In this document: piece after piece, positions 1-9,000 of the stretch | How positions within the stretch are numbered: the stretch's first letter is position 1 | Layout of the letters: each line of letters starts with the position of its first letter | Assembly: GCF_030548465.1 (NCBI RefSeq) | Contig: NZ_JAUOSF010000006.1 | Span: 1 to 64,000 of the forward strand | Direction: 5' to 3' | Origin: Tamlana sp. 2_MG-2023 | Lineage (GTDB): Bacteria > Bacteroidota > Bacteroidia > Flavobacteriales > Flavobacteriaceae | Length of the DNA stretch: 64,000 bases | Notes under the pieces: generated by a model | What the model was told of the DNA's origin: nothing | The model's input: only the letters and a program-made list of their open reading frames with translations | Databases searched by the model: none | Position numbers and translations under genes: made by a program

Positions 1-100
1 AGTAATGATCCAATGTCTTTTTTAGTGCAAAGATCTAACTATTTTTAATCTTCACACACAACTTTTGGCATTGATCCTTTTAAAATTCGAAATAACTTGT

Positions 101-140
101 AAAAAATAAGGCCGTCTGAAAAATAAATTCCGACGGCCTT
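101..140 (-). terminator. Rho-independent terminator of gyrB
   Basis: A 9-bp perfect stem, AAGGCCGTC (108-116) with GACGGCCTT (132-140), encloses a 15-nt loop. Read on the reverse strand it is followed by ATTTTTT (107-101), the usual U tract. It lies 24 bp beyond the gyrB stop codon. Nothing else is recognised in bases 1-100. Confidence 0.85.
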
Positions 141-164
141 ATTCAATATATCAACAGATACTAT

Positions 165-2114
165 TTACGCATCAATATTAGCATAAACAGCATTCTTCTC
201 AATAAAATCACGACGTGGTGGCACCTCATCTCCCATAAGCATAGAGAAAATTCTATCGGCTTCCGTTCCGTTATCGATTTGAACTAAACGCATGGTTCTA
301 AATTCAGGATTCATGGTAGTGTCCCAAAGTTGTTCCGCGTTCATCTCACCCAGACCTTTATAACGTTGTATTTTTGAACCATCGCCGAATTCGGCAACAA
401 TAGCATCACGTTCTTTGTCTGACCAAGCATATTGCTTTTTAGCACCTCTTTTCACTAAGTATAAAGGTGGCGTTGCGATATAAATATGTCCGTTTTCAAT
501 CAACTCCTTCATATATCTGAAGAAGAACGTTAAAATTAAGGTTGCAATGTGACTACCATCAATATCGGCATCACACATGATTACTACTTTATGGTAGCGT
601 AATTTTGAAAGGTTTAAAGCTTTACTATCTTCTTCCGTTCCAATGGTTACACCAAGTGCGGTAAAGATGTTTTTTATCTCTTCGTTTTCAAAAACCTTAT
701 GTGTCATGGCTTTTTCAACATTCAAAATTTTACCTCTTAATGGTAAAATGGCTTGGAATGCACGGTCACGACCTTGTTTAGCCGTTCCACCCGCCGAATC
801 TCCCTCAACTAGGAATACTTCACATTTTGTAGGATCTTGCTCTGAACAATCTGATAATTTCCCAGGCAATCCACCAATACTCATTACGGTTTTACGCTGA
901 ACCATATCACGCGCCTTTTGAGCTGCATGACGTGCTTGCGCCGCTAAAATTACTTTCTGAACAATTGTTTTAGCATCGTCTGGATGCTCCTCTAAATAAT
1001 CAGTAAGCATCTCTGAAACCGCCTGACTTACCGAAGCCGAAACTTCTCGGTTACCTAGTTTTGTTTTTGTTTGTCCTTCGAACTGAGGCTCTTGAACTTT
1101 TACAGAAACAATAGCCGTTAAACCTTCACGGAAATCATCACCAGCAATATCAAATTTCAGCTTATCTAATAAGCCAGACTCATCGGCATATTTTTTAAGC
1201 GTATGTGTTAAACCACGACGGAAACCAGATAAATGCGTTCCTCCTTCATGCGTATTAATATTGTTTACATAAGAATGTAAATTTTCAGCATAAGAGGTAT
1301 TATAAATCATAGCCACCTCAACAGGTACTCCATTTTTCTCACCTTCAAAAGCGATAACATCTTTCATTAAAGGCTCACGAGTCGCATCTAAATACTTGAT
1401 AAATTCTTTTAAACCTTCCTCAGAATGAAATGTTTCACCTTCAAATTCGCCATCTTCTTTAACGTTACGTCTATCAATTAAGTGAACCGTAATACCTCTA
1501 TTTAAATAGGCCAATTCACGTAAACGACTTGCTAAAGTATCGTAGCTATATTCTAAAGTTTGCGTAAAAATGGTAGGATCTGGTCTAAACGTTACAATCG
1601 TTCCACGTTTATCGGTATCACCAACTTTTTTAACTGGGTAAATCGCTTTTCCGCGCTCGTATTCTTGCTCCCAAATTTCACCATTTCTATAAACAGTAGC
1701 TTTTAAATGATCGGATAAAGCATTCACACAACTTACACCAACACCGTGTAAACCACCAGAAACTTTATACGAATCTTTATCAAACTTACCTCCTGCTCCA
1801 ATTTTGGTCATAACAACCTCAAGTGCAGAAACGCCTTCTTTTTTGTGTAAATCTACAGGAATACCACGACCATCATCTTCTGTAGTAATCGAATTATCTT
1901 CATTAATTATAACAGTAATATTGTTACAATGTCCTGCTAAAGCCTCATCAATAGAGTTATCGACAACCTCGTAAACAAGGTGGTGCAATCCACGTACACC
2001 AACATCACCGATATACATCGACGGACGCATACGTACGTGCTCCATACCTTCAAGGGCCTGGATACTGTCTGCAGAATAATTATGTTTATTAAATTCTTCT
2101 TTAGGTTCGCTCAT
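165..2114 (-). CDS. gyrB: DNA gyrase subunit B
   Basis: ATPase subunit of DNA gyrase, which works with GyrA in the cytoplasm to introduce negative supercoils. The 649-residue product has the GHKL ATPase domain first (N-box EVVDNSIDEA near residue 50, DDGRGIP just after). The transducer domain follows, then the TOPRIM catalytic region with VEGDSAGG and the metal-binding DADIDGSHI, and the conserved tail ending RRDFIEKNA. Length and motifs are those of the short Bacteroidota GyrB type without the long proteobacterial insertion. The start is the ATG at 2114. ParE is the main alternative, but the C-terminal motif and overall match favour GyrB. A TATATTTG promoter box and a roughly 150-nt leader lie upstream. 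Confidence 0.95.
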   Translation of the reverse strand: MSEPKEEFNKHNYSADSIQALEGMEHVRMRPSMYIGDVGVRGLHHLVYEVVDNSIDEALAGHCNNITVIINEDNSITTEDDGRGIPVDLHKKEGVSALEVVMTKIGAGGKFDKDSYKVSGGLHGVGVSCVNALSDHLKATVYRNGEIWEQEYERGKAIYPVKKVGDTDKRGTIVTFRPDPTIFTQTLEYSYDTLASRLRELAYLNRGITVHLIDRRNVKEDGEFEGETFHSEEGLKEFIKYLDATREPLMKDVIAFEGEKNGVPVEVAMIYNTSYAENLHSYVNNINTHEGGTHLSGFRRGLTHTLKKYADESGLLDKLKFDIAGDDFREGLTAIVSVKVQEPQFEGQTKTKLGNREVSASVSQAVSEMLTDYLEEHPDDAKTIVQKVILAAQARHAAQKARDMVQRKTVMSIGGLPGKLSDCSEQDPTKCEVFLVEGDSAGGTAKQGRDRAFQAILPLRGKILNVEKAMTHKVFENEEIKNIFTALGVTIGTEEDSKALNLSKLRYHKVVIMCDADIDGSHIATLILTFFFRYMKELIENGHIYIATPPLYLVKRGAKKQYAWSDKERDAIVAEFGDGSKIQRYKGLGEMNAEQLWDTTMNPEFRTMRLVQIDNGTEADRIFSMLMGDEVPPRRDFIEKNAVYANIDA

Positions 2115-2230
2115 AATTTATATGTTCTAAATTAATGTTCTTTTAAAATTGTTCTCGCTTTCGCGGAAATTGATATCGACATGATTCATATTCAGAAATT
2201 CAACTGAAGAAAACCGTGCTTCATTCGCAT

Positions 2231-2258
2231 AAAAAAAGATGCCAATAAGCATCCTTTT
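2231..2258 (-). terminator. Terminator-like hairpin in the gyrB leader
   Basis: On the reverse strand GGATGC (2254-2249), a 6-nt loop and GCATC (2242-2238) are followed directly by seven T (2237-2231). This has the shape of a short intrinsic terminator, and it lies between the putative gyrB promoter box (2268-2275) and the gyrB start (2114). It could be an attenuator or the end of another short transcript. The stem is short, so support is modest. Confidence 0.4.
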
Positions 2259-2267
2259 GAATACAAA

Positions 2268-2275
2268 CAAATATA
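2268..2275 (-). promoter_or_regulatory. Bacteroidota -7 box (TATATTTG) upstream of gyrB
   Basis: The reverse strand reads TATATTTG, an exact match to the TAnnTTTG -7 element of Bacteroidota primary sigma factor promoters. It lies about 155 nt upstream of the gyrB ATG. No clear TTG was found at the expected -33 distance. Confidence 0.5.
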
Positions 2276-2522
2276 CAGCTTTTTAGCCTCATATTAAAGC
2301 ATTTCATCGAGTGTGTCACGAGATTATCAACAAATTGTTAATTACTTAAAACACGCTCAAATCGCTTAAAAATAGTCTTAAAATTGATTTCGATCCTTTT
2401 TAATTAGACCCAGAACTGGCAAAACACAAAAATCGCTCAAAAAGCTTTATTTTAACTCATGGCAGAAGCAAAAAAAAGTAAATTTCAGCCTGATGTGTAC
2501 TTAAAAATGCCCAAAACAATAA

Positions 2523-2620
2523 CCCTTTGTGCCTCTCCGTGTTGCCCTCTGTGCATCTCTGCGTAACAACTAAAAACTGATTTCTCGCAGAGGTGCGAAG
2601 ACGCAGAGGGCACCACGCAA
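2523..2620. repeat. Imperfect palindromic CGCAGAG-type intergenic repeat
   Basis: Two GC-richer arms, 2523-2563 and 2585-2620, are imperfect reverse complements. The left arm contains GCCCTCTGTGCATCTCTGCG; the right arm contains CGCAGAGGTGCG and ACGCAGAGGGCACC. The loop is about 21 nt. The motif resembles the CGCAGAG/CTCTGCG palindromes scattered between genes in many bacterial genomes. It has no coding role: the long frames across it are by-products of the repeat. Confidence 0.7.
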
Positions 2621-2751
2621 AAATCGGTGTCTGAAATGATTTTCTGCAGAACAGTGAACAACTAAATAACAGACACATGCCTAAAACAGCTCTTTTTCTA
2701 CTTTTTTCTTGAAACATGAGAAATATCACATGAAGCCTCCAACAATAATCA

Positions 2752-2759
2752 TAATTTTG
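2752..2759 (+). promoter_or_regulatory. -7 box (TAATTTTG) of the porin gene
   Basis: TAATTTTG matches TAnnTTTG and ends 24 nt before the ATG at 2784. Transcription starting just downstream would exclude the upstream TTG at 2709 as a start codon, which supports the ATG at 2784 or 2790. Confidence 0.5.
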
Positions 2760-2783
2760 CAATGTATTTTGAATACTATATTC

Positions 2784-4076
2784 ATGAAAATGAAAAATAT
2801 ACATTTTTTAGTTTTACTAATAACACTCTTGTTATCCATAAATGCAATCGGACAAGAAACCGATTCACTTTCTAACAAGCAACAAACCCAAGTTTTTAAA
2901 CCTACATTTAAATGGAATGTTCGCGCACAGTTTTGGTTACGTCACTCCGATTTTAATAAAGGCTCATTAGTTAATAACGAGCCTACATCTAGCTTGACCG
3001 ACCTCTCTATTCGCAGGCTAAGAATTCCTATTTCGGCACAAATTACACCTAAGCTATATGCTTCGGCACTTTTTGGCGATAATAATTACAATATAAAATA
3101 CGACGGCCCATGGATTCGTATTTTGGATTTTTATGCCGAATATGCCTTCTCTAAACAATTCACCATGGGTATGGGCAAATCGGGTTATCAAGGCTTAAGC
3201 CGTTGGAATGTGCGTTCCAGCTCCACTTTAATGGGACTAGACTCTCCGCTATTTCCTTTAAATACCGTTGAAAAAAATGATGATTTAGGTCGCCAATTTG
3301 GATTTTGGCTTAAAGGTCAAGCAGGGCATTTTGATTATAGATTATCTGTGAATCAGCCAAAAGCAGTGACTACAGTTCCAAACGGAAAAGTAGACTTTGC
3401 CAACAACAAACCACGTTGGAAAACATCATCATACGTGAAGTATCAATTTTTTGAAAACGAGTCGAACAAATCGGCTTATCAAGTAGGCACCTATTTAGCT
3501 TCCAAAAAAGTTTTTAATATTGGCGCTGGTTTTCAATTTCAAGAAAAAGCCTTTAGCGATGGAGATGCTCAAGACCCGCTAACCAACTTTTACGACATGA
3601 AACACTGGGCGGTCGATTCCTTTTTAAATCTACCTCTAGGAAATCAAGATGCTATTACGGCTTATTTAGGCTATTATAACTTTGACTATGGTAAAGATTA
3701 CGTGAGAAATCTTGGCGCTAACAACCCAACAAACGGTGTAGAAAACGGTGATTATAATGGTGCCGGAGTTGCTTTTCCCATGATGGGAACAGGCTCCACC
3801 TGGTACGCACAATTTGGTTACGCTTTTCACCCAACTAAACTATTAAATCAGGAAGTGGTTATACAACCTAATGTCGCGGTGCAACACGCCAATTGGGATG
3901 CACTAAAAGACCATATGACGGTTTACGATTTTACGGTAAACTTTTTAGTTAAAGGTTCTCACAGCAATAAAATAAGTTTAGGCTACCAATATCGCCCCAT
4001 TTTTGATGCTATAACTTTTACTAATACAAGCTATAAAGGCATGGCTGTTTTACAATACCAAATCACCCTGAAGTAA
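2784..4076 (+). CDS. Outer-membrane porin, OprO/OprP-like
   Basis: The 430-residue product starts with a Sec signal peptide (hydrophobic core VLLITLLLS, likely cleaved after INAIGQ). The mature part is rich in aromatic residues and Gly with alternating beta-strand patterns, as in a 16- or 18-stranded barrel. It resembles the phosphate-selective porin O/P-type family of Bacteroidota: an N-terminal strand with RAQFWLRHSDF, and a C-terminus ending on an aromatic/hydrophobic strand (AVLQYQITLK). The likely role is diffusion of small anions or other solutes across the outer membrane; the substrate cannot be read. The ATG at 2784 is preferred because the signal peptide starts there; 2790 is also possible. 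It is monocistronic between gyrB and the gat operon. Confidence 0.7.
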   Translation: MKMKNIHFLVLLITLLLSINAIGQETDSLSNKQQTQVFKPTFKWNVRAQFWLRHSDFNKGSLVNNEPTSSLTDLSIRRLRIPISAQITPKLYASALFGDNNYNIKYDGPWIRILDFYAEYAFSKQFTMGMGKSGYQGLSRWNVRSSSTLMGLDSPLFPLNTVEKNDDLGRQFGFWLKGQAGHFDYRLSVNQPKAVTTVPNGKVDFANNKPRWKTSSYVKYQFFENESNKSAYQVGTYLASKKVFNIGAGFQFQEKAFSDGDAQDPLTNFYDMKHWAVDSFLNLPLGNQDAITAYLGYYNFDYGKDYVRNLGANNPTNGVENGDYNGAGVAFPMMGTGSTWYAQFGYAFHPTKLLNQEVVIQPNVAVQHANWDALKDHMTVYDFTVNFLVKGSHSNKISLGYQYRPIFDAITFTNTSYKGMAVLQYQITLK

Positions 4077-4318
4077 ACAACAGCGGCCTTCTTTCAACCA
4101 ACAAACCAATCGCTTTACGCTATTTAACTAGGCTTTTATATTTTTTATAGAATCCTACCTCACTTTTTTGTAGTCAGTTTCAAAAGAAAAAACGCATTAT
4201 AACCGCTCCATTGTTATTAATTTTTCAATGATTCAAACACTTTACTCCTATATTTCAATAATAATAACATTATTTTAACTTTACTCTTAGTAATGCAAAA
4301 ACTACCTAAAATCTTTCG

Positions 4319-4326
4319 TAATTTTA
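4319..4326 (+). promoter_or_regulatory. Possible -7 box for the gat operon
   Basis: TAATTTTA differs from TAnnTTTG only in the last base and lies 38 nt before the GatC-like start. The rest of the spacer 4077-4364 is AT-rich, with no other feature seen. Confidence 0.3.
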
Positions 4327-4364
4327 CCCGCTTAAAAGTTTCACTTTAAAACACATAAAAAGAC

Positions 4365-4634
4365 ATGAGTAAAATTATGACAGTCGACGTTTTGTCGAGT
4401 ATTAAAGGAGCACAGCCTTCCGAGACTGTGAACAAGTTATTTGAAGTAATTAAAAATGCCAATCTTACAAATAATAATTCTTTTAATAATAATCATAATA
4501 ATAGCGTGTCACTAAATAATTTGAGAGAAGATGTTGTGATTGACAGTTCTAAACTGGAAAAACAAATCATTATTGAAAACTTCCCAAAAGAAAAAAACGG
4601 CTATTTAGTGGTTTCTAAAGTAATAGAAGAATAG
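4365..4634 (+). CDS. gatC: Divergent GatC-like subunit of the Asp/Glu-tRNA amidotransferase
   Basis: A short 89-residue protein, 3 nt upstream of gatA. Its C-terminal half follows the pattern of the GatC arm that packs on GatA: NNLREDVV near residues 52-59, then an N-x-P region, then NGYLVVSKVIEE at the end (canonical: LRED...GYFxVPKVIE). The N-terminal half does not look like canonical GatC, which has two helices with a motif like HLAxLARLxL. Here a different segment (TVDVLSSIKGAQPSETVNKLF) is followed by an Asn-rich stretch around residues 33-48. GatC normally stabilises GatA on GatB. The family call rests on the C-terminal motif and operon position. A lineage-specific protein converging on that motif is less likely. 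Confidence 0.6.
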   Translation: MSKIMTVDVLSSIKGAQPSETVNKLFEVIKNANLTNNNSFNNNHNNSVSLNNLREDVVIDSSKLEKQIIIENFPKEKNGYLVVSKVIEE

Positions 4635-4637
4635 TTT

Positions 4638-6038
4638 ATGGACTCTCAGATACTCAAAATCCATCAGCAATTGGTGGATCAAGAACTTACTTGTACAACA
4701 CTTGTGCAAAGTAAATTAGACGCATTAAAGCAAAACACAAACAACACTGTTAACGCTTTGCTAGACGAAAAAGCCTTAGCATTGGCTACGAAAGTTGATG
4801 CGAAAATTGCAAACGGCGAAACGATTGGTTTATTAGAAGGGATCCCTTTTGGTATTAAAGATGTTTACATGGTACAAGGGACCATCACAACGGCCAGTTC
4901 AGATTTGCTTAAAAACTACAAATCAGCTTATACCGCAACAGCCATTCAAAAATTATTGGATGCTGGCGCGATTCCTTTAGTTAAAGAGAATTGTGATAGT
5001 TTCGGACACGGTTCTTCAAGTGAAAACACCATTTTCGGAGCCGTTAAAAACGCCATTAACCCAGATTTAGTGGGTGGTGGTTCCAGTGGTGGATCGGCGG
5101 TGAACGTCGCTAAAGATTATACAGTTTTTTCTATTGGAGGTGATACCGGTGGTTCTATTCGTCAGCCAGCAGGTTACAACAATGTTTACGGATTGAAACC
5201 AACTTATGGGCGCATTTCACGCTACGGTTTAATGGCTTATGCTTCGTCAACCGATTGTGTTGGCCCAATTGCCAAGTCTATTGAAGATATTCGCATCGTT
5301 TTAAACGCTATGAGCGGACAAGATGTGAAAGACCAAACCACTTACGCTTCCGCGGAAATTGATAAAGAAGCGATTTCAACTTCCGAAGACATAAAAACCA
5401 TTGGTTTTTTCAAGAACTTCATTGAATCTGAAGCCATTGATGCTGAAGTAAAAGCCGATTTCTTAGCAGCCATCGAAAAAATAAAAGCAAAAGGGATTGA
5501 AGTGAAAGCTTTAGACTTCTTTGAATCGAATACTTTAGTTTCTACATATTATACACTCGCTATGGCGGAAACAGCTTCTAACCTGTCACGTTTAGACGGC
5601 ACGAATTACGGTAACCGTATTGAAGCTGAAAATTTAAAAGAAACGTATTCAGTAACCCGTTCTGAGAATTTTTCAGAAGAAACCAAGCGTAGAATCGTTG
5701 GTGGAAACCAAGTGTTATCACAAGGATTTTCAGATGAAATCTACTTAAAAGGTTTAGGCTTGAGAGATCAAATTTCAGAAAATTTCGAGAAAGATTTTAA
5801 AGAAGTAGATATCATCCTGTCACCGGTAACGCCAAGCACACCGCCTAAAATTGGAGATAGCTTGAAAGACCCTCTAGCCATGTATTTATCTGATGCTTAT
5901 ACCGTTGGATTTAGCTTAGGCCAACTACCTACGCTAACCGTACCACAAGGCACAAGTACGGGTTTACAAATTACAGCCGCAAAAAATAATGACGAACTCG
6001 TTTTGAAGTTTGCTAACTTCTTAAAAGACACGATATAA
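4638..6038 (+). CDS. gatA: Asp-tRNA(Asn)/Glu-tRNA(Gln) amidotransferase subunit A
   Basis: Amidase-signature glutaminase that releases ammonia from Gln or Asn and feeds it to GatB. The 466-residue product is of normal length. The Lys-Ser-Ser triad is visible: Lys74 in GIPFGIKD, cis-Ser149 in GGGSSGGSA, and nucleophile Ser173 in DTGGSIRQPAG. The spacing of 24 residues between the two serines is that of GatA. It sits 3 nt after the GatC-like gene, and its stop codon shares one base with the next ATG (TAATG), so the three genes should be translated from one mRNA. Specificity for Asp-tRNA(Asn) versus Glu-tRNA(Gln) is set by the partners, here a GatB fused to AspRS. Confidence 0.95.
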   Translation: MDSQILKIHQQLVDQELTCTTLVQSKLDALKQNTNNTVNALLDEKALALATKVDAKIANGETIGLLEGIPFGIKDVYMVQGTITTASSDLLKNYKSAYTATAIQKLLDAGAIPLVKENCDSFGHGSSSENTIFGAVKNAINPDLVGGGSSGGSAVNVAKDYTVFSIGGDTGGSIRQPAGYNNVYGLKPTYGRISRYGLMAYASSTDCVGPIAKSIEDIRIVLNAMSGQDVKDQTTYASAEIDKEAISTSEDIKTIGFFKNFIESEAIDAEVKADFLAAIEKIKAKGIEVKALDFFESNTLVSTYYTLAMAETASNLSRLDGTNYGNRIEAENLKETYSVTRSENFSEETKRRIVGGNQVLSQGFSDEIYLKGLGLRDQISENFEKDFKEVDIILSPVTPSTPPKIGDSLKDPLAMYLSDAYTVGFSLGQLPTLTVPQGTSTGLQITAAKNNDELVLKFANFLKDTI

Positions 6039-9000
6039 TGGAACTGGAGCAATTAAACGAGCTATTAAAAAAGCACGAATTAGAATTAGTAATCGGTCTG
6101 GAAACCCACGTTCGATTAAATACCAACACAAAATTATTCTGTTCTTGTGCAAATCAAGAAATAGAACAACCTAATCAAAATATATGTTCGGTTTGTACCG
6201 GGCAAATGGGTGTGTTACCATCAATTAACAAAGAAGCCATTACTAAGGCTATTTACTTTGGTAAGGCCGTAAAATCGACGTTTTCTAATGAAGTTATTTC
6301 TTGGGATAGAAAACACTACGAATACCCAGATAACCCGAAAAACATACAAATCACACAGTTTCATAATCCCGTGATTCCTGACGGACAAGTATCTTGTTAC
6401 CGTAATGACGGTTCGCAGTTTACAGTGAATTTAACACAGGTTCATATTGAGGAAGATGCCGCTAAACTCATGCACGAAAAGAAAGTGTCGTTAGTTGATT
6501 TTAACAAAGCTGGTGTGCCTTTAATTGAAATTGTGACCGAACCTTGTATTCGCCATATTGAAGATGCTTCAACTTATGCGCAGTACATACAACGTATTGT
6601 TCAGAATTTAAAAATCTCTGAAGCTAACCTTGAAAAGGGTGAGTTTAAATCGGATGTTTCGGTATCGCTTCGTAAAAAACAAGATTACAATTTAAATCCG
6701 CGTACCGAAATTAAAAACTTAAACTCTTTTAAGTTTATGGTTGATGCTTTAAAAGAAGAAGTTGAAAAACAACTGAATTACTACATCGAGCACAAAGAAT
6801 TTAGACCAGACCAAACCACGGTTTTATGGGATGCCGAATTGAAGCAAACCAAAACTATGCGTAAAAAGGAGTTTGAAGCCGATTACCGTTTTATTTCGGA
6901 ACCAGATTTACCTTTTGTAAGCATTAAAGATGTGGTAGAATCGATTGATGTAGACATTTCTACTTTACCTTTTGCAGTGGAATCCATTTTAATTAAAGGT
7001 GGTGTTTTACCTCAAGATGCTAAGTTTTTTACTGCAGACTCCCTGCGTTCTGAAACTTTTGTGGCCATCAACAACGTGATTAAAGATCCGTCGTTTGTTG
7101 CAAAAACTTTGGTTAATAATATTGCAGCCGACGATTATTCTAGCATTCACAATATTGAAAACTTGATTGAAATTTTTCAACTGTTTAAAGCTGAAAAAAT
7201 CACATCAGTTTTAGTACAGAATGCCATTACTTCTTATTTGAAAGATAGGAATTTTGATTATACCACCTATTTTGAGGAAAATACCATTTCTGAATCTCAG
7301 ATTCAAGATGCGATTGCCAAAGTCATTTCTGAAAACGAAGCCATTGCCAACGACATCAAATCGGGCAACCAAGGTAAAGCTGGAATTCTTGTTGGAAAAG
7401 TCATTGCCATTATTGGTAAAGGGGCTTCAGGAAAAGTAATTCGTGAAGGCATTTTGAATGCACTTGCTGGGAATAATGACGGAAGACCGAAGACCGAAGA
7501 CGGAAGTGCGCAACAACCAGCAACCAATAACCAACAACCTACAAATAAAAAAGAAGAAGAGGTTTTACCTCAAATTCCTATCGTTATAAAAGACGAGTAC
7601 AGAACACACGTGATTTCAGAGGTTTCGGAAGCTCAAATTTCCGAAAAAATCACCCTTTCAGGATGGGTATCTAGTGTGCGTGACCACGGTGAATTGATGT
7701 TTATCGATTTACGTGATTCGAGTACACAAATCTTCCAAGTGCGTTTAAGTAGAGAATCTTTCCCGAACCTTGACGAACTCGTAAAACTCAAACCAGAATC
7801 GGTTATTACCGTTACAGGCGTTGTGGTTCAGCGTAAAGAAGACGATTATAACGCGGCTTTACGCACCGGTAAAATTGAATTGGAAGCTTCAGATTTAGAA
7901 ATTTTAAACCTTTCTAAAACCCTACCTTTCGAAATAAAGAGAGCTACAAAAACCAATGAAAACGTTCGTTTTCAGTATAAATATTTAGATCATAGAAATG
8001 ATGATGTACGTCGCGTGATTGTAAATCGCCACAAGGTGATTAAAATGATGCGTGATATTCTAGACAATCAAGATTTCTTAGAAATTGAAACGCCTATTTT
8101 AAGTGCCGGAACCGATGAAGGTGCTCGTGAATTCATCGTACCTACACGTAAGCAAGCTGGTGCGTTCTACACCCTTCCGCAGGCACCTCAGCAATTCAAA
8201 CAAATGTTGATGGTTTCTGGTTATGAAAAGTACTTTCAAATAGCACGTTGCTTTAGAGATGAAGATTCTCGTGGTGATCGTCAGCCAGAATTTACACAGC
8301 TGGATATTGAAATGGCCTACGGAAGCATGCAACAAATCATTGATTTGAACACGAATATGTTCAACAGTATTGTTCAAAAAATATATGGTAAAAAATGGAT
8401 TTTACATCCGTTTGAAGTCATTACCTATAAAGAAGCGATGGACAGTTATGGTTGTGACCGTCCCGATTTACGTTTCGGATTAAAACTTCAGGATATTACT
8501 GAAATCGTAAAAGATACCACCTTCCAAGTGTTTAGTAAACCTATTGAAGAAGGCGGTATTGTAAAGTGTATTAAAGTTTCTGCTGAAGAACAAGGCAACA
8601 AACGTTTGTCTAAAGGTCAGATTGAAAAACTTACTGGTATTGCCCAACAACACGGTTTAGGTGGACTGGCTTATATCATTGTGAATGAAAATGATTTACA
8701 ATCGCCAATCATTAAATTCTTAGGTGAAGATATTGCTGCCGGCATCATAAAAACCACAGACGCACAAGTTGGTGATATTGTATTCTTCTCTGCAGCCGAT
8801 TATGCTACAGCCAACAAAGCTTTAGATGCGGTGCGTCAAGAATTAGGAAACATGTTACGCTTAATCAACCCTAAGGAATTAAGACCGGCATGGGTGGTTG
8901 ATTTCCCAATGTTTGAAAAAACAGACGAGGGTAACTGGACCTTTACACACAACCCATTCTCTATGCCTGCTATTTATGATTTAGACAAACATATGAATGG

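Noticed and set aside
643-900. Open frame on the forward strand inside gyrB
   Set aside because: It is antisense to a strongly conserved gyrB region and has no family features.
2709-2783. Upstream TTG start for the porin
   Set aside because: The -7 box lies inside this extension and the signal peptide begins at the later ATG.
2457-2804. 115-codon reverse-strand frame between gyrB and the porin
   Set aside because: It reads through the palindromic CGCAGAG repeat and the start of the porin; the apparent protein sequence is repeat-derived.
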